DNA from: Desulfobacterales bacterium
GTDB lineage: Bacteria > Desulfobacterota > Desulfobacteria > Desulfobacterales > JADGBH01
Direction: 5' to 3'
NCBI GenBank assembly: GCA_015231595.1
Contig: JADGBH010000035.1
Location: forward strand, 1-46,194
DNA: 46,194 nucleotides
Shown here: positions 9,334-17,632 of the stretch, one piece after another
How positions within the stretch are numbered: the first letter of the stretch is position 1
How the letters are laid out: each line of letters starts with the position of its first letter
Notes under the pieces: model-generated
What the model was told of the DNA's origin: nothing
Database searches by the model: none
The model's input: the letters and a program-made list of their open reading frames with translations, nothing else
Made by a program: the position numbers and the translations under genes

Positions 9334-10182
9334 ATGGAAATTACCGACCTATCCGAGAATGAATTCTCTTATGAAGGGCATCGTATAAGAATTAATCTTA
9401 TTAAGCCAAGGTTTAGATTTGTTGAAGAAAAAAATATAAATGGAAAGCAGTATTGTTTTGATTATGAAGGCGCTTACTGGCTTTACTGTGGCAGAAATCT
9501 TGAAATTTACATAACTGATTATCTTGTAAAGAAAAATAGAAAAATACCGCAATTTGAAGATATTGTATTTGAAGATATAATGAAGCGGAATTTTGAAAGC
9601 CTTATAACTGTTTATTTTATATCAGATCATCCAGATGAACAGTCATTTAACCCACCAAAAAGAGATGAAGATATTATAAAAATAAATCCATCTGACTATA
9701 AAGATGTTGACAAGCTTGTTGAAGCATTAAAAGTTAAATTAAAAATTATTGAAAGAGCTCATATTGCAAGACTTAAAGAAAAAGCAGCTAAAAAGCTTGA
9801 ACGAGAAAAAATAATTGAAGAAACATGGGTTGAAAAAAATGAGACAAAACTTATAAATGGAAGAGCTTATACCTATAACAAAAAAAGAGGAGATTTTTGG
9901 TTTTATAAAGAAGGAAATTGTGAATTTTGCATAAGCTCCAAATCAATGGAAGATAAAGACATTGAAAAAATGGAGCAATTAATTTTGGAAGTTATAGGTA
10001 ATGAAGAAGTATCTATAAGAATAAAAGCTAATAGTAAAGATAGAATAATTTTTCCGGCTCCAAGAAAAGGAGTTCAAAAGATTATTTTAAATTCAAAGGA
10101 TTTCAATGATAGAATGGAAGAATTTAAAGAATTCTTTGAAGAATGGTTTAATCGCAACATAGTTAAAGTTAAGCCTGTATGA
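9334..10182 (+). CDS. Unknown protein made of two related halves
   Basis: A 282-residue protein of no recognised family, probably cytoplasmic (no signal peptide or membrane helix). It has two copies of one domain. The first (about 28-150) has NGKQYCFDYEGAYWLYC followed by an LEIYIT strand and a KINPSDYKDVDKLVEALK segment. The second (about 175-280) has NGRAYTYNKKRGDFWFYK, CEFCIS and KIILNSKDFNDRMEEFKEFF. A charged helix (about 150-172) joins them. An open frame extends upstream into tRNA-Ser, but AAGG before the ATG at 9334 and the tRNA itself set the start here. The gene sits between two serine tRNAs. An 8-bp hairpin overlaps its stop codon. Confidence 0.75.
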   Translation: MEITDLSENEFSYEGHRIRINLIKPRFRFVEEKNINGKQYCFDYEGAYWLYCGRNLEIYITDYLVKKNRKIPQFEDIVFEDIMKRNFESLITVYFISDHPDEQSFNPPKRDEDIIKINPSDYKDVDKLVEALKVKLKIIERAHIARLKEKAAKKLEREKIIEETWVEKNETKLINGRAYTYNKKRGDFWFYKEGNCEFCISSKSMEDKDIEKMEQLILEVIGNEEVSIRIKANSKDRIIFPAPRKGVQKIILNSKDFNDRMEEFKEFFEEWFNRNIVKVKPV

Positions 10183-10196
10183 TTGATTAGGCTTAA
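10169..10196 (+). terminator. Hairpin at the end of the duplicated-domain gene
   Basis: A perfect 8-bp inverted repeat (TTAAGCCT and AGGCTTAA) with a 12-base loop overlaps the stop codon at 10180-10182. It is followed by AATATGG rather than a long T run, so it may be a weak terminator separating this gene from the second tRNA-Ser. Confidence 0.4.
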
Positions 10197-10300
10197 AATA
10201 TGGTTGAAAAACTATTTTTTCTTTGATATATAGCCCCAAAATTAAAATGGCATGTTGTTCATAATTAATTTTTCATATTAAAAAAATTCCTTCATGATTT

Positions 10301-10394
10301 GGAGAGATGACCGAGATGGCCGAAGGTGCACGACTGGAAATCGTGTGTGCTGCCAAAAGCGGCACCGAGGGTTCGAATCCCTCTCTCTCCGCCA
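10301..10394 (+). tRNA. tRNA-Ser(GGA)
   Basis: A class II tRNA. The acceptor GGAGAGA pairs with TCTCTCC, the discriminator is G at 10391, and an encoded CCA occupies 10392-10394. The anticodon stem-loop CACGACTGGAAATCGTG presents GGA. A variable arm (TGTGCTGCCAAAAGCGGCAC) and the T arm GTTCGAATC are clear. It reads UCC/UCU serine codons. Unlike the CGA isoacceptor upstream, its CCA end is encoded. Confidence 0.96.
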
Positions 10395-10467
10395 TTTTTA
10401 TAGTGATGTCTAATTTTCCCTTATCATAAGATACTTTATTATAATAAAATTTAGGGTATTTAAAAAA

Positions 10468-12138
10468 ATGTCTTATCTTGTTTTTGCCCGCAAATATCGA
10501 CCACAAAATTTTGAACAAGTTGTTAAACAGGAACACGTTACTAAAGTTTTATCGAATGCTATAGCATCAAACAGAGTTCCCCATGCAGTAATTTTTTCTG
10601 GCCCACGGGGGACAGGAAAAACAACGATCGCAAGAATCTTTGCAAAAGCTATGAATTGCGTAAATGGACCTACCTCTGTTCCCTGCAATGTTTGCTCCTC
10701 TTGTACTGAAATTACCCATGGAAATGCTTCAGATGTCTTTGAAATTGATGGAGCTTCAAACAATAGTGTTGAACAAGTTAGGGAACTTAGAGAAAATATT
10801 CGTTATCTTCCAGTAATCAGTAAATATAAAATATACATAATAGACGAAGTCCACATGCTAAGTAATTCCGCTTTTAATGCACTTTTAAAAACACTTGAAG
10901 AACCTCCTTCTCATGTTATGTTTATTTTTGCTACAACTGAACCCCATAAAATCCCTTTAACAATTTTATCAAGATGTCAAAAGTATGACTTTAGAAGAAT
11001 TAATATAAAAAATATTTCTGAGCATTTAGCAAATATTTGCAATCAAGAAAATGTTCAAATTAATAAAAATACCCTTGACATGATATCGAAAGAATCAGAT
11101 GGATGTATGCGGGATGCTTTAAGTCTTCTTGACCAAATTGTTTCATGCTTTGAAGGTATTATTGATCATGACAAAGCCCTTGATATACTTGGTGTGTTAG
11201 ATTCAAAGGTTCTGTTTGATCTTTCCAACGGAATTCTAAAAGGAGATTTTTCTGAAATAATTCAAATCATAGATAAGTTGTATCATGGAGGCCACGACTT
11301 AAAAAAAATATTCATAGACTTAATGGAGTATTTTAGAAATCTTTTGTTTGTAAAAAAAGGTATTAAATCTGAGCAAATTTTAAATTCATCAGAGAATGAA
11401 ATCAATTTAATGGGTGCGCAAGTAGAAAATATATCTGAAATTCATTTGAATCAAATTTTAGATATTATGTTTAAAGAAGAATACGCCATTAAAAGTTCAG
11501 AACATCCAAAAACTTCTCTTGAAATAGCATTAATGAAATTAGTTCAAATAAAGCCAGCCTTGTCTGTAGATATATTAATCAATAGAATAGATCTTCTTAG
11601 AAAAAATATTGGAAATCCAGGCAATATAATTTCTCCTGAAGTTTTTTCAGAAGCTAAAACAATAAAATCAGAGCCGGAATCAGGATCTATTTTAAAGTCT
11701 GAACCGGCAATGCCCCCTGAAAAACAAGAAAAAATAAATATTCAAAAGTCTAAGCCTTCTTTAGTTCAATTTCCAGATGAAGACCTTAATAACAAATGGG
11801 AAAAAATAATGGCGTATGTTGGGAAAAAAAGAATGACTTTAAAAGTCAATTTAAATAAAAGTAAATTGCTATCATTAACTGATAAGGAAGCTTCAATTGA
11901 AATGTGGGGTAATAAAATGGAAGTTCATATGGTTCAAGCAGATAGAAGCAAAGATATCTTGAAAGAGGCTTTCTTGGAGTTATTTAATAAAAATGTCCAA
12001 ATAAAAATAATCGGAAATGTTTCTGATGAAAAAAAAAAAGGTGGAGTGAGCAGTATAAACAAGGCATATGATTATCCTTTAGTGTCGGAAGCTGTTGAAA
12101 TTTTTCAAGGAACAATTGTAAAAGTAAACCCTAACTAA
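10468..12138 (+). CDS. dnaX: DNA polymerase III subunit gamma/tau
   Basis: A 556-residue clamp-loader ATPase. It opens with the typical FARKYRPQNFEQVV. The Walker A motif GPRGTGKT is at residues 45-52, the zinc module uses Cys64, Cys73, Cys76 and Cys79, Walker B is IIDEVHML, and the sensor 1/SRC region is TILSRCQKYDFRR. Domain III follows to about residue 365, then a Lys/Pro-rich linker (about 390-430) and a short C-terminal region. The sequence has an 11-A tract at 12029-12039, near codon 521-525. AGGG upstream is a weak ribosome site. The gene starts about 75 bases after tRNA-Ser(GGA) and leads into ybaB and recR, a common bacterial order. Confidence 0.96.
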   Translation: MSYLVFARKYRPQNFEQVVKQEHVTKVLSNAIASNRVPHAVIFSGPRGTGKTTIARIFAKAMNCVNGPTSVPCNVCSSCTEITHGNASDVFEIDGASNNSVEQVRELRENIRYLPVISKYKIYIIDEVHMLSNSAFNALLKTLEEPPSHVMFIFATTEPHKIPLTILSRCQKYDFRRINIKNISEHLANICNQENVQINKNTLDMISKESDGCMRDALSLLDQIVSCFEGIIDHDKALDILGVLDSKVLFDLSNGILKGDFSEIIQIIDKLYHGGHDLKKIFIDLMEYFRNLLFVKKGIKSEQILNSSENEINLMGAQVENISEIHLNQILDIMFKEEYAIKSSEHPKTSLEIALMKLVQIKPALSVDILINRIDLLRKNIGNPGNIISPEVFSEAKTIKSEPESGSILKSEPAMPPEKQEKINIQKSKPSLVQFPDEDLNNKWEKIMAYVGKKRMTLKVNLNKSKLLSLTDKEASIEMWGNKMEVHMVQADRSKDILKEAFLELFNKNVQIKIIGNVSDEKKKGGVSSINKAYDYPLVSEAVEIFQGTIVKVNPN

Positions 12139-12184
12139 TTGAAAAATAGTTTAATTTTAATTTATATAAGGAGGTTATATTTTT

Positions 12185-12511
12185 ATGAAAACAGGTAATA
12201 TGGGTAATATGGGCGGTATGTTAAAACAAGCTCAAAAATTACAGGCTAAAATGTTAAAGCTTCAGGAAGAACTTGCTGAAAAAACAATAGAAGCGAGTTC
12301 AGGAGGTGGAATGGTTAAAGCTGTATCTAATGGAAATTCTCAGGTAGTTTCAATATCAATTGAAAAAGAGGTAGTTGATCCAGATGATATTGAAATGCTT
12401 CAAGATTTGATATTAGCTGCTGTAAATGAATCATTAAATAAAGCGCAAGAAATGGTAAAAAATGAAATGGGTAAATTGACTGGAGGATTAAATATTCCAG
12501 GTTTAATGTAA
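12185..12511 (+). CDS. ybaB: YbaB/EbfC nucleoid-associated protein
   Basis: A 108-residue protein of the YbaB/EbfC family, small dimeric DNA-binding proteins usually encoded between dnaX and recR. It has the N-terminal Gly/Met-rich [15 protein letters not shown], the amphipathic helix [13 protein letters not shown], the conserved SGGGMVKA loop and the [18 protein letters not shown] helix. AGGAGG upstream gives a strong ribosome site. It is probably co-transcribed with dnaX (46-base gap) and recR (7-base gap). Confidence 0.95.
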   Translation: MKTGNMGNMGGMLKQAQKLQAKMLKLQEELAEKTIEASSGGGMVKAVSNGNSQVVSISIEKEVVDPDDIEMLQDLILAAVNESLNKAQEMVKNEMGKLTGGLNIPGLM

Positions 12512-12518
12512 TATAAAA

Positions 12519-13121
12519 ATGAAAAATCATTATCCTCTTTCAGTTATTAGATTAATAGAAAATTTTTCAAAACTTCCTGGAATTGGCGGAAAAACAGCGG
12601 AAAGGCTTGCTCTGCATGTGCTTAATGCTCCCATCGAAGAAGCTGAATCCCTTGCAAAAAGCATATTAGAACTTAAAAAAAAAATTAATTATTGCTCTAA
12701 ATGCTATGGATTAAGCGATTCTGATTTGTGTCATATCTGTTCGAACCATTCACGGAATAATAAAATTATCTGTGTTGTGGAAAAACCAGCGGATATGACT
12801 GCTATCGAAAAATCAGGTTTTTATTCCGGTTTATACCATGTTTTGCATGGAGTTATTTCGCCTATGGATGGTATATGCCCTGATAAAATTAAAATAAAAG
12901 AGCTTATCAGAAGAATTGAAGAAAATAGTGTTGATGAAGTTATACTCGCAACAGGAACTTGCGTTGAAGGAGAAACAACAGCATCATATATCGCTAAAAT
13001 TTTTGAAAAATACTCTATAAAATTAACTCGGATAGCATCCGGTATTCCTATTGGAGGAGATTTAAAGTATATAGACCAAATGACTATCCAAAGAGCAATG
13101 GAAAACAGACATGCAGTTTGA
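12519..13121 (+). CDS. recR: Recombination mediator protein RecR
   Basis: A 200-residue RecR, which works with RecO and RecF to load RecA at gaps. It has the helix-hairpin-helix (SKLPGIGGKTAERLALH), a C4 zinc finger with Cys59, Cys62, Cys71 and Cys74, a Toprim core (ICVVEKPADM and YHVLHGVISP) and the C-terminal TRIASGIPIGGDLKYID. Length is normal. There is no separate Shine-Dalgarno; the start lies 7 bases after the ybaB stop and is probably translationally coupled. The last 11 bases overlap the next gene. Confidence 0.97.
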   Translation: MKNHYPLSVIRLIENFSKLPGIGGKTAERLALHVLNAPIEEAESLAKSILELKKKINYCSKCYGLSDSDLCHICSNHSRNNKIICVVEKPADMTAIEKSGFYSGLYHVLHGVISPMDGICPDKIKIKELIRRIEENSVDEVILATGTCVEGETTASYIAKIFEKYSIKLTRIASGIPIGGDLKYIDQMTIQRAMENRHAV

Positions 13122-13512
13122 TAATTTAAAACCTCAAGATATTTTTCAATGTAAACAGTGCGGAGAATGCTGCAAAGGATATGGAGGCACTTTTATTTCC
13201 CAAAATGATATAGATAATATATCAAATTATATCGGTGTAAATAGGGATGTTTTTATTAAAAACTACTGTGCTTTTTCAGGGAAAAAATCTTTTTTAATTC
13301 AAGGTAAAAATGAATATTGTATATTTTGGAATAATAAAATTTGTGGGATTCATCCCGTAAAGCCTAAAATGTGTAAATCATGGCCTTTTATTAAAAGCGT
13401 TCTTATTGATAATAAAAATTGGGATATTATGGCTTCTTGTTGTCCTGGAATGCGAACCGATATTTCCTATAAAATAATTGAAGAATATGTTCGGAAAGAA
13501 TTGGAAAAATAA
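13111..13512 (+). CDS. YkgJ-like cysteine-cluster protein
   Basis: A 133-residue protein with the YkgJ/UPF0153 cysteine signature: CKQCGECCKGYGG near the N-terminus, then CIFWNNKICGIHPVKPKMCKSWPF and SCCPGM. These proteins are thought to bind zinc or an iron-sulphur cluster; their role is unclear. The gene overlaps the recR 3' end by 11 bases and so is translated from the same message. The C-terminal part (VRKELEK) is short compared with longer family members, but all cysteines are present. Confidence 0.85.
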   Translation: MQFDNLKPQDIFQCKQCGECCKGYGGTFISQNDIDNISNYIGVNRDVFIKNYCAFSGKKSFLIQGKNEYCIFWNNKICGIHPVKPKMCKSWPFIKSVLIDNKNWDIMASCCPGMRTDISYKIIEEYVRKELEK

Positions 13513-13586
13513 GTAATAGATAGAAACCTTTAAGGGATACAGTCCCATAGAGATTAAAAAAAATATCCCGCCAATTTATTGGCAGT

Positions 13587-14384
13587 ATGGAAAATAAAAT
13601 GATTGGAATATTTGATTCAGGAATTGGAGGGCTTACAGTTGTAAAAGCAATATTGAAAAGCCTACCACAATATGATATTATTTATTTTGGCGATACGGCA
13701 AGAACTCCTTATGGTACTAAAAGTAAAGATACGGTCATTAAATATGCTATAGAAGATACAGAGTTTTTACTTAAAAATGGGGCAAAAATAATTGTAATCG
13801 CCTGCAATACAGCTTCAAGTCTTGCAACAGAAAAGCTTGTAGAATTATTTGATGTTCCAATATTTGAAGTTATAACTCCAGCTGTTGAACTTTCCATTGA
13901 TGTTTCAAAAACTTTTTCTATAGGTGTTATTGGAACTCGTGCAACTATATCAAGCGCAGTATATGAAAAGAAAATTAAAGAGTTAAGGCCGAATGCAAAA
14001 GTATATTCTCAGCCATGTCCTTTGCTTGTTCCTCTTGTTGAAGAAGGATGGGTAAAAAAGCCTGAAACTAAAATGATCGTTAAAAAATACATACATCCAT
14101 TAAAGACAAGACAAATAGATACTTTGATTTTAGGATGTACCCATTATCCTCTTTTGAAAGAGGTAATTCAGCATAAAATCGGAAGAAGAGTGAATATAAT
14201 AGATTCATCATCGTCGGTAGCGTTAAAGGTTAGCAATTTTTTAAGGGAGCATCCAGAAATTGATGAAACCTTATCAAAAACATCTTCTGTAAGGTTTTGT
14301 GTTTCTGATATTACTGAGCAATTTAGAAAGATAGCTCAAGAAACTTTAAGAAAAAATGTTTCTCTTGAGCTGATACGATTTTAG
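13587..14384 (+). CDS. murI: Glutamate racemase
   Basis: A 265-residue MurI, which supplies D-glutamate for peptidoglycan. It shows IGIFDSGIGGLTVV, the catalytic Cys73 in IACNTASS and Cys184 in LGCTHYPLL, with YFGDTARTPYG between. Two start codons compete. The ATG at 13587 has no Shine-Dalgarno and lies just 3 bases after a small hairpin (GCCAA/TTGGC, 13570-13583). The ATG at 13599 has GGA eight bases upstream and gives the family-typical MIGIFDSGIGG opening. The longer form is listed here; the shorter one may well be the real one. Confidence 0.95.
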   Translation: MENKMIGIFDSGIGGLTVVKAILKSLPQYDIIYFGDTARTPYGTKSKDTVIKYAIEDTEFLLKNGAKIIVIACNTASSLATEKLVELFDVPIFEVITPAVELSIDVSKTFSIGVIGTRATISSAVYEKKIKELRPNAKVYSQPCPLLVPLVEEGWVKKPETKMIVKKYIHPLKTRQIDTLILGCTHYPLLKEVIQHKIGRRVNIIDSSSSVALKVSNFLREHPEIDETLSKTSSVRFCVSDITEQFRKIAQETLRKNVSLELIRF

Positions 14385-14519
14385 AGGGCTGGTTTTAAAA
14401 TTAGGCAAGTGAAAGAAGTCATAGACGTATATAGGCGAACTGTAGTAATGAAATGCAGTGTTAGATATTAAAAGATTACACTGAATTAAGAAATATTTTT
14501 ATTTTAAGGAGGTAAATAA

Positions 14520-15401
14520 ATGAAAAAGCATATTCCTATACTTATAATTTTTATATTATTCCTATATGGGGGAGTTTGCTTTGGAGCTGCAAGCGTTATG
14601 GTTATTGCGAATAAAGCTCAAACTGAAGGAGCCATGAGCGTAAAATCGCCTGCTGTAAAATCGGCTGTACAAAGGGTTGCAAGTTTTTTTACAGATAAAG
14701 GAGCTGGCGTCTTTGATGAAGAAGCGATGGAAGATATATACGGAGAAATTGAACAGAGTGGAAAAATAGATATTGACATGCCTGAAAATTTGCTTATCGC
14801 GTTGGCCTTAAAGCATAAGGCTGAAATTCTTGTAAAGCTTGAAGTTTTTACAATTCCTTCGGCTCCAGGAGATGAAACTGTATCTTGTAGAGCTATTTCT
14901 AAGATGTTCAACGTTTCAAATGGAAGATTACTTTCCATGAGCGAACAATATGGTTCAAATTTGATACCAAGCAGGCAGGCTTATGACTCAGCAATAATTG
15001 CAGCCTCTTCAAAAGCAGGAGGATCTATTGGTAAAACTTTATATGAAAAGCTCGAAAAAAATCATCCAAACATCTTAGAAAGAATTATAAGAACAGATAT
15101 TCCTGAATATAAAGTTTTTTTTATAGGCTTTACTCAAAAAGAAAACGATATAATTCTTGATATAGTTTATGATGGCATTGGGCTTAACGAAAAAAGTATA
15201 AAAGAAAAAAAAGTTTCCCCTGGTTTTGTTGAGCTTGAAATATTTACTGAAAAAAATTTTCAGCGTATATGCAGAAAATTGAGGCAATCCATAGAAGGAG
15301 AAGGCATTCGAGTTGGTAATTCTCCAATAACCTATGATAGCGCTAAGTTTATAAAAGAGGGATTTGACTCGGATAAATTACCATCTGTAAATATTCGCTA
15401 A
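14520..15401 (+). CDS. Exported protein, short paralogue of the FlgT-like protein at 17633
   Basis: A 293-residue protein with a signal peptide (KKHIPILIIFILFLYGGVCFG, cleavage near residue 22-25), so it is probably periplasmic. Residues about 40-115 match the middle of the protein at 17633-18817: GVFDEEAMEDIYGEIEQSGK, IDIDMPENLLIALALKHKAE and LVKLEVF correspond to VLDKMFIDNIYNEIEKAGR, IDIDMEDLAAIALKYNAD and LLVFDVK. Both also end in a similar tail (SVNIR and DINIR). This copy lacks the FlgT-like N-terminal domain of its paralogue. AAGGAGG upstream marks a strong start. It is the first gene of a four-gene operon ending at 18817. Function is unknown; a role in outer-membrane or envelope assembly is an inference from its neighbours. 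Confidence 0.75.
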   Translation: MKKHIPILIIFILFLYGGVCFGAASVMVIANKAQTEGAMSVKSPAVKSAVQRVASFFTDKGAGVFDEEAMEDIYGEIEQSGKIDIDMPENLLIALALKHKAEILVKLEVFTIPSAPGDETVSCRAISKMFNVSNGRLLSMSEQYGSNLIPSRQAYDSAIIAASSKAGGSIGKTLYEKLEKNHPNILERIIRTDIPEYKVFFIGFTQKENDIILDIVYDGIGLNEKSIKEKKVSPGFVELEIFTEKNFQRICRKLRQSIEGEGIRVGNSPITYDSAKFIKEGFDSDKLPSVNIR

Positions 15402-15433
15402 TAATTTATTAAATTCTAAGGAGTAATTAATCT

Positions 15434-16345
15434 ATGGGAACAAAACAAAATAAGAATTACTTTTTTTTAATTTCAATACTGTTATGTTTATTTTTTGCTG
15501 CTTGTGCAAAACCAAGGGGAGTTATTGTTACGAGTATCATGCCAGCAGAAATAGATATAACTTCTGATTCAGCTTTAGAAGGCGATGCTGTAACCCAGGC
15601 GATTATTGTTGATGAAATTAGAACAGCAGGCAAAAATATAGTTGATTCTAATGCTTCGTTTCATGTGAAAAACGCTTTAAAGGATGCTTTAACAAAAACT
15701 TCTGTGTTTAATATTAGAGGTGCAGGCGGCCAAATGAATGTTCCAAGAATAAGGCCTATTATAAATAAATTTGCAGTAGAAAGGGATGTTGTCAAGGACG
15801 GATTTGTAACTCGAAGAGGAATTGCGTCTGTTAGTTTTTCCCTTGTAAGTTCAAGCGGAAATCATGTTGGAAGCACAACAGAAACAGCGGAGATTGTTAA
15901 TACTCAACCATTAAATGCTCAGCTTAGATCAAAAGAAGAAATAATGCAGGAAATGGCTGAAGATGTTTGCAGAGAGTTTGTTAGAAAAATCGTTCCAACT
16001 CCAAAAAAAGAATTCAGGGAATTTGCAAGCGGAACTACGGAAGTTAATAATGGAATAAATGCGGCAATGAATAAAGATTGGGATTTTGCTATTGAAATAT
16101 GGGAAGGCGTTATTGCAAAAAAGCCTGATAATGCTCCAGCTCAATACAATTTAGGTATAGCCTATGAAGCAAAGAATCAATTGCGAAAAGCATTAAACCA
16201 ATATAAAACTGCAAGACAGTTAGATCAGAGCAAAGATTTATATCAAAAAAGTTATGCAAGGCTAAAAAAAAGACTTGAAACGACGAAACAAATTCAAGAT
16301 ATAAAGGATAAAATTAAAGATGGATCTGTTGGTGCAACTGATTAA
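15434..16345 (+). CDS. Lipoprotein with C-terminal TPR repeats
   Basis: A 303-residue protein with a lipobox (LFFAAC near residue 24) after a hydrophobic signal, so it is probably acylated. A central domain of about 170 residues of mixed alpha/beta character follows, including FHVKNALKDALTKTSVFNIR and RPIINKFAVERD, reminiscent of CsgG/LpoB-like lipoprotein folds that sense NXXF-type targets. Residues about 205-280 contain TPR-type helices (DWDFAIEIWEGVIAKKPDNA and PAQYNLGIAYEAKNQLRKAL). AAGGAG precedes the ATG. It starts 32 bases after the previous gene and overlaps the next by 26 bases. I infer an outer-membrane-anchored scaffold; the specific family is not recognised. Confidence 0.75.
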   Translation: MGTKQNKNYFFLISILLCLFFAACAKPRGVIVTSIMPAEIDITSDSALEGDAVTQAIIVDEIRTAGKNIVDSNASFHVKNALKDALTKTSVFNIRGAGGQMNVPRIRPIINKFAVERDVVKDGFVTRRGIASVSFSLVSSSGNHVGSTTETAEIVNTQPLNAQLRSKEEIMQEMAEDVCREFVRKIVPTPKKEFREFASGTTEVNNGINAAMNKDWDFAIEIWEGVIAKKPDNAPAQYNLGIAYEAKNQLRKALNQYKTARQLDQSKDLYQKSYARLKKRLETTKQIQDIKDKIKDGSVGATD

Positions 16346-17606
16346 AAAAATTTTTTATTCTATAGTAGCTGCAGGATTTTTATTTTTAATTTACGGATGT
16401 TCAGCTAAAAGCTTTATGTTAGGCGGTGGTGAAATTCTTGCAGCCCTTCAAGAAAAACCAAGCATGGAACTTGTCCTTGATAGAATTAATACCGCTGCCT
16501 CAGCCATGGCTATAGCTGAGGTAGTTTTTAATTATATACCGATATCAGATGAATCAACATGGCCAAAAGAAATTAACGGTATTTCTGTAAATGATTTTGA
16601 ACCTGTAATAAGGGCGTTGGCTCTTGATGGAGCTTATGCTGCCCATGGAGGGTCGATCTCTCCAATTAAAGCCGGAATTGTTCAAGTTCAAAATATTTTA
16701 TATGATATTCCTCCAGACATGTATTCAGCAGAGGGCACTTGCTACAAAAAAGGCGAATCTACTATAATTAATGGATATTATTACAAAGTAATTTCTGCTA
16801 ATAAAGTTATAAAAAAAGATAATCCTACTAAAGCTGAACTTAATAAAGCTATAGATGAAGCCGCAAAAAATATTTTTGTATCCTATCCTTGTAAAAATAG
16901 CGGAACTTTTCCGAAAAGAATGGGAAAATTAAGTCAAAAACTCCAAGTAGGTGGAAGAACTTATCCAAGTATTATGGCAGCTCTTTTTAAAATACTGCCT
17001 AATGGCAAAGATTTAAGGGAAATATATAAAGATTATGATAGAATAAAAAAGAAGATAATTGATACTGCTGATGACATTGCTCTATTTGAAAAAGATAAAA
17101 CCCGATTGGAAAAAAAAGAAAAAGTATATAGTAGATTTAAGTCCATTAGCCAAATTAATGAACAAATTTTAGTTAAAAGAAAGGAGGTTGAGGAATTAAA
17201 ATCAGATTTAATCGAAAAAACTAATATTCTTAAATTAACTTTGGATTCAATAAGGGAGCATAAAGGAGAGGTTACTGATCCTAAAGATTTAAAAACCCTC
17301 GCAAATATAGTTGAAGCTTGCAAAGCTGTGAACAGTTTTATAGGATGTGCGATAACGTTAAGTGTAATATCCTTATCAAAATCGCCGGACTCTCTTAAGA
17401 ATGTGTCGGACGAGTTTCAAAGGATTAGCCAAATTCAAGGTACTCAAGCAGTATATCTTCCGCTTAGATTAGCAAGACTTAGATTTAATATAGGAAACAT
17501 TGTAGATAATATAAGAATAATTTCAGCAGTTCTTGATAATCAAGCTTCTTTATCGGTTAAGATTTATAATGTAATAGAATCCCTTATTAATATAACAGCA
17601 ATTTAA
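16320..17606 (+). CDS. Lipoprotein with long coiled coil, unknown function
   Basis: A 428-residue protein with a short hydrophobic signal and lipobox (LIYGC, Cys at residue 27). The N-terminal region (28-220) has an Ala-rich helix (AASAMAIAEVVFNYIP). About 235-320 is a strongly charged coiled coil containing EKDKTRLEKKEKVYSRFK, and a C-terminal helical bundle follows. The start ATG lies inside the previous gene (26-base overlap) and is supported by AAGGA ten bases upstream. No known family was recognised. The coiled coil and lipid anchor suggest a structural envelope role or spanning of the periplasm; that is an inference. Confidence 0.7.
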   Translation: MDLLVQLIKKIFYSIVAAGFLFLIYGCSAKSFMLGGGEILAALQEKPSMELVLDRINTAASAMAIAEVVFNYIPISDESTWPKEINGISVNDFEPVIRALALDGAYAAHGGSISPIKAGIVQVQNILYDIPPDMYSAEGTCYKKGESTIINGYYYKVISANKVIKKDNPTKAELNKAIDEAAKNIFVSYPCKNSGTFPKRMGKLSQKLQVGGRTYPSIMAALFKILPNGKDLREIYKDYDRIKKKIIDTADDIALFEKDKTRLEKKEKVYSRFKSISQINEQILVKRKEVEELKSDLIEKTNILKLTLDSIREHKGEVTDPKDLKTLANIVEACKAVNSFIGCAITLSVISLSKSPDSLKNVSDEFQRISQIQGTQAVYLPLRLARLRFNIGNIVDNIRIISAVLDNQASLSVKIYNVIESLINITAI

Positions 17607-17632
17607 AACTTTTAACAAAAAGGAGATTTATA

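Noticed and set aside
10273..10536. Minus-strand frame of 87 codons overlapping tRNA-Ser(GGA) and the dnaX start
   Set aside because: It is read through a tRNA antisense strand and the conserved start of dnaX; no ribosome site.
12029..12039. Programmed slippage producing the DnaX gamma subunit
   Set aside because: The tract is about 30 codons from the end, too late to generate a gamma-length product; kept only as a low-interest finding.
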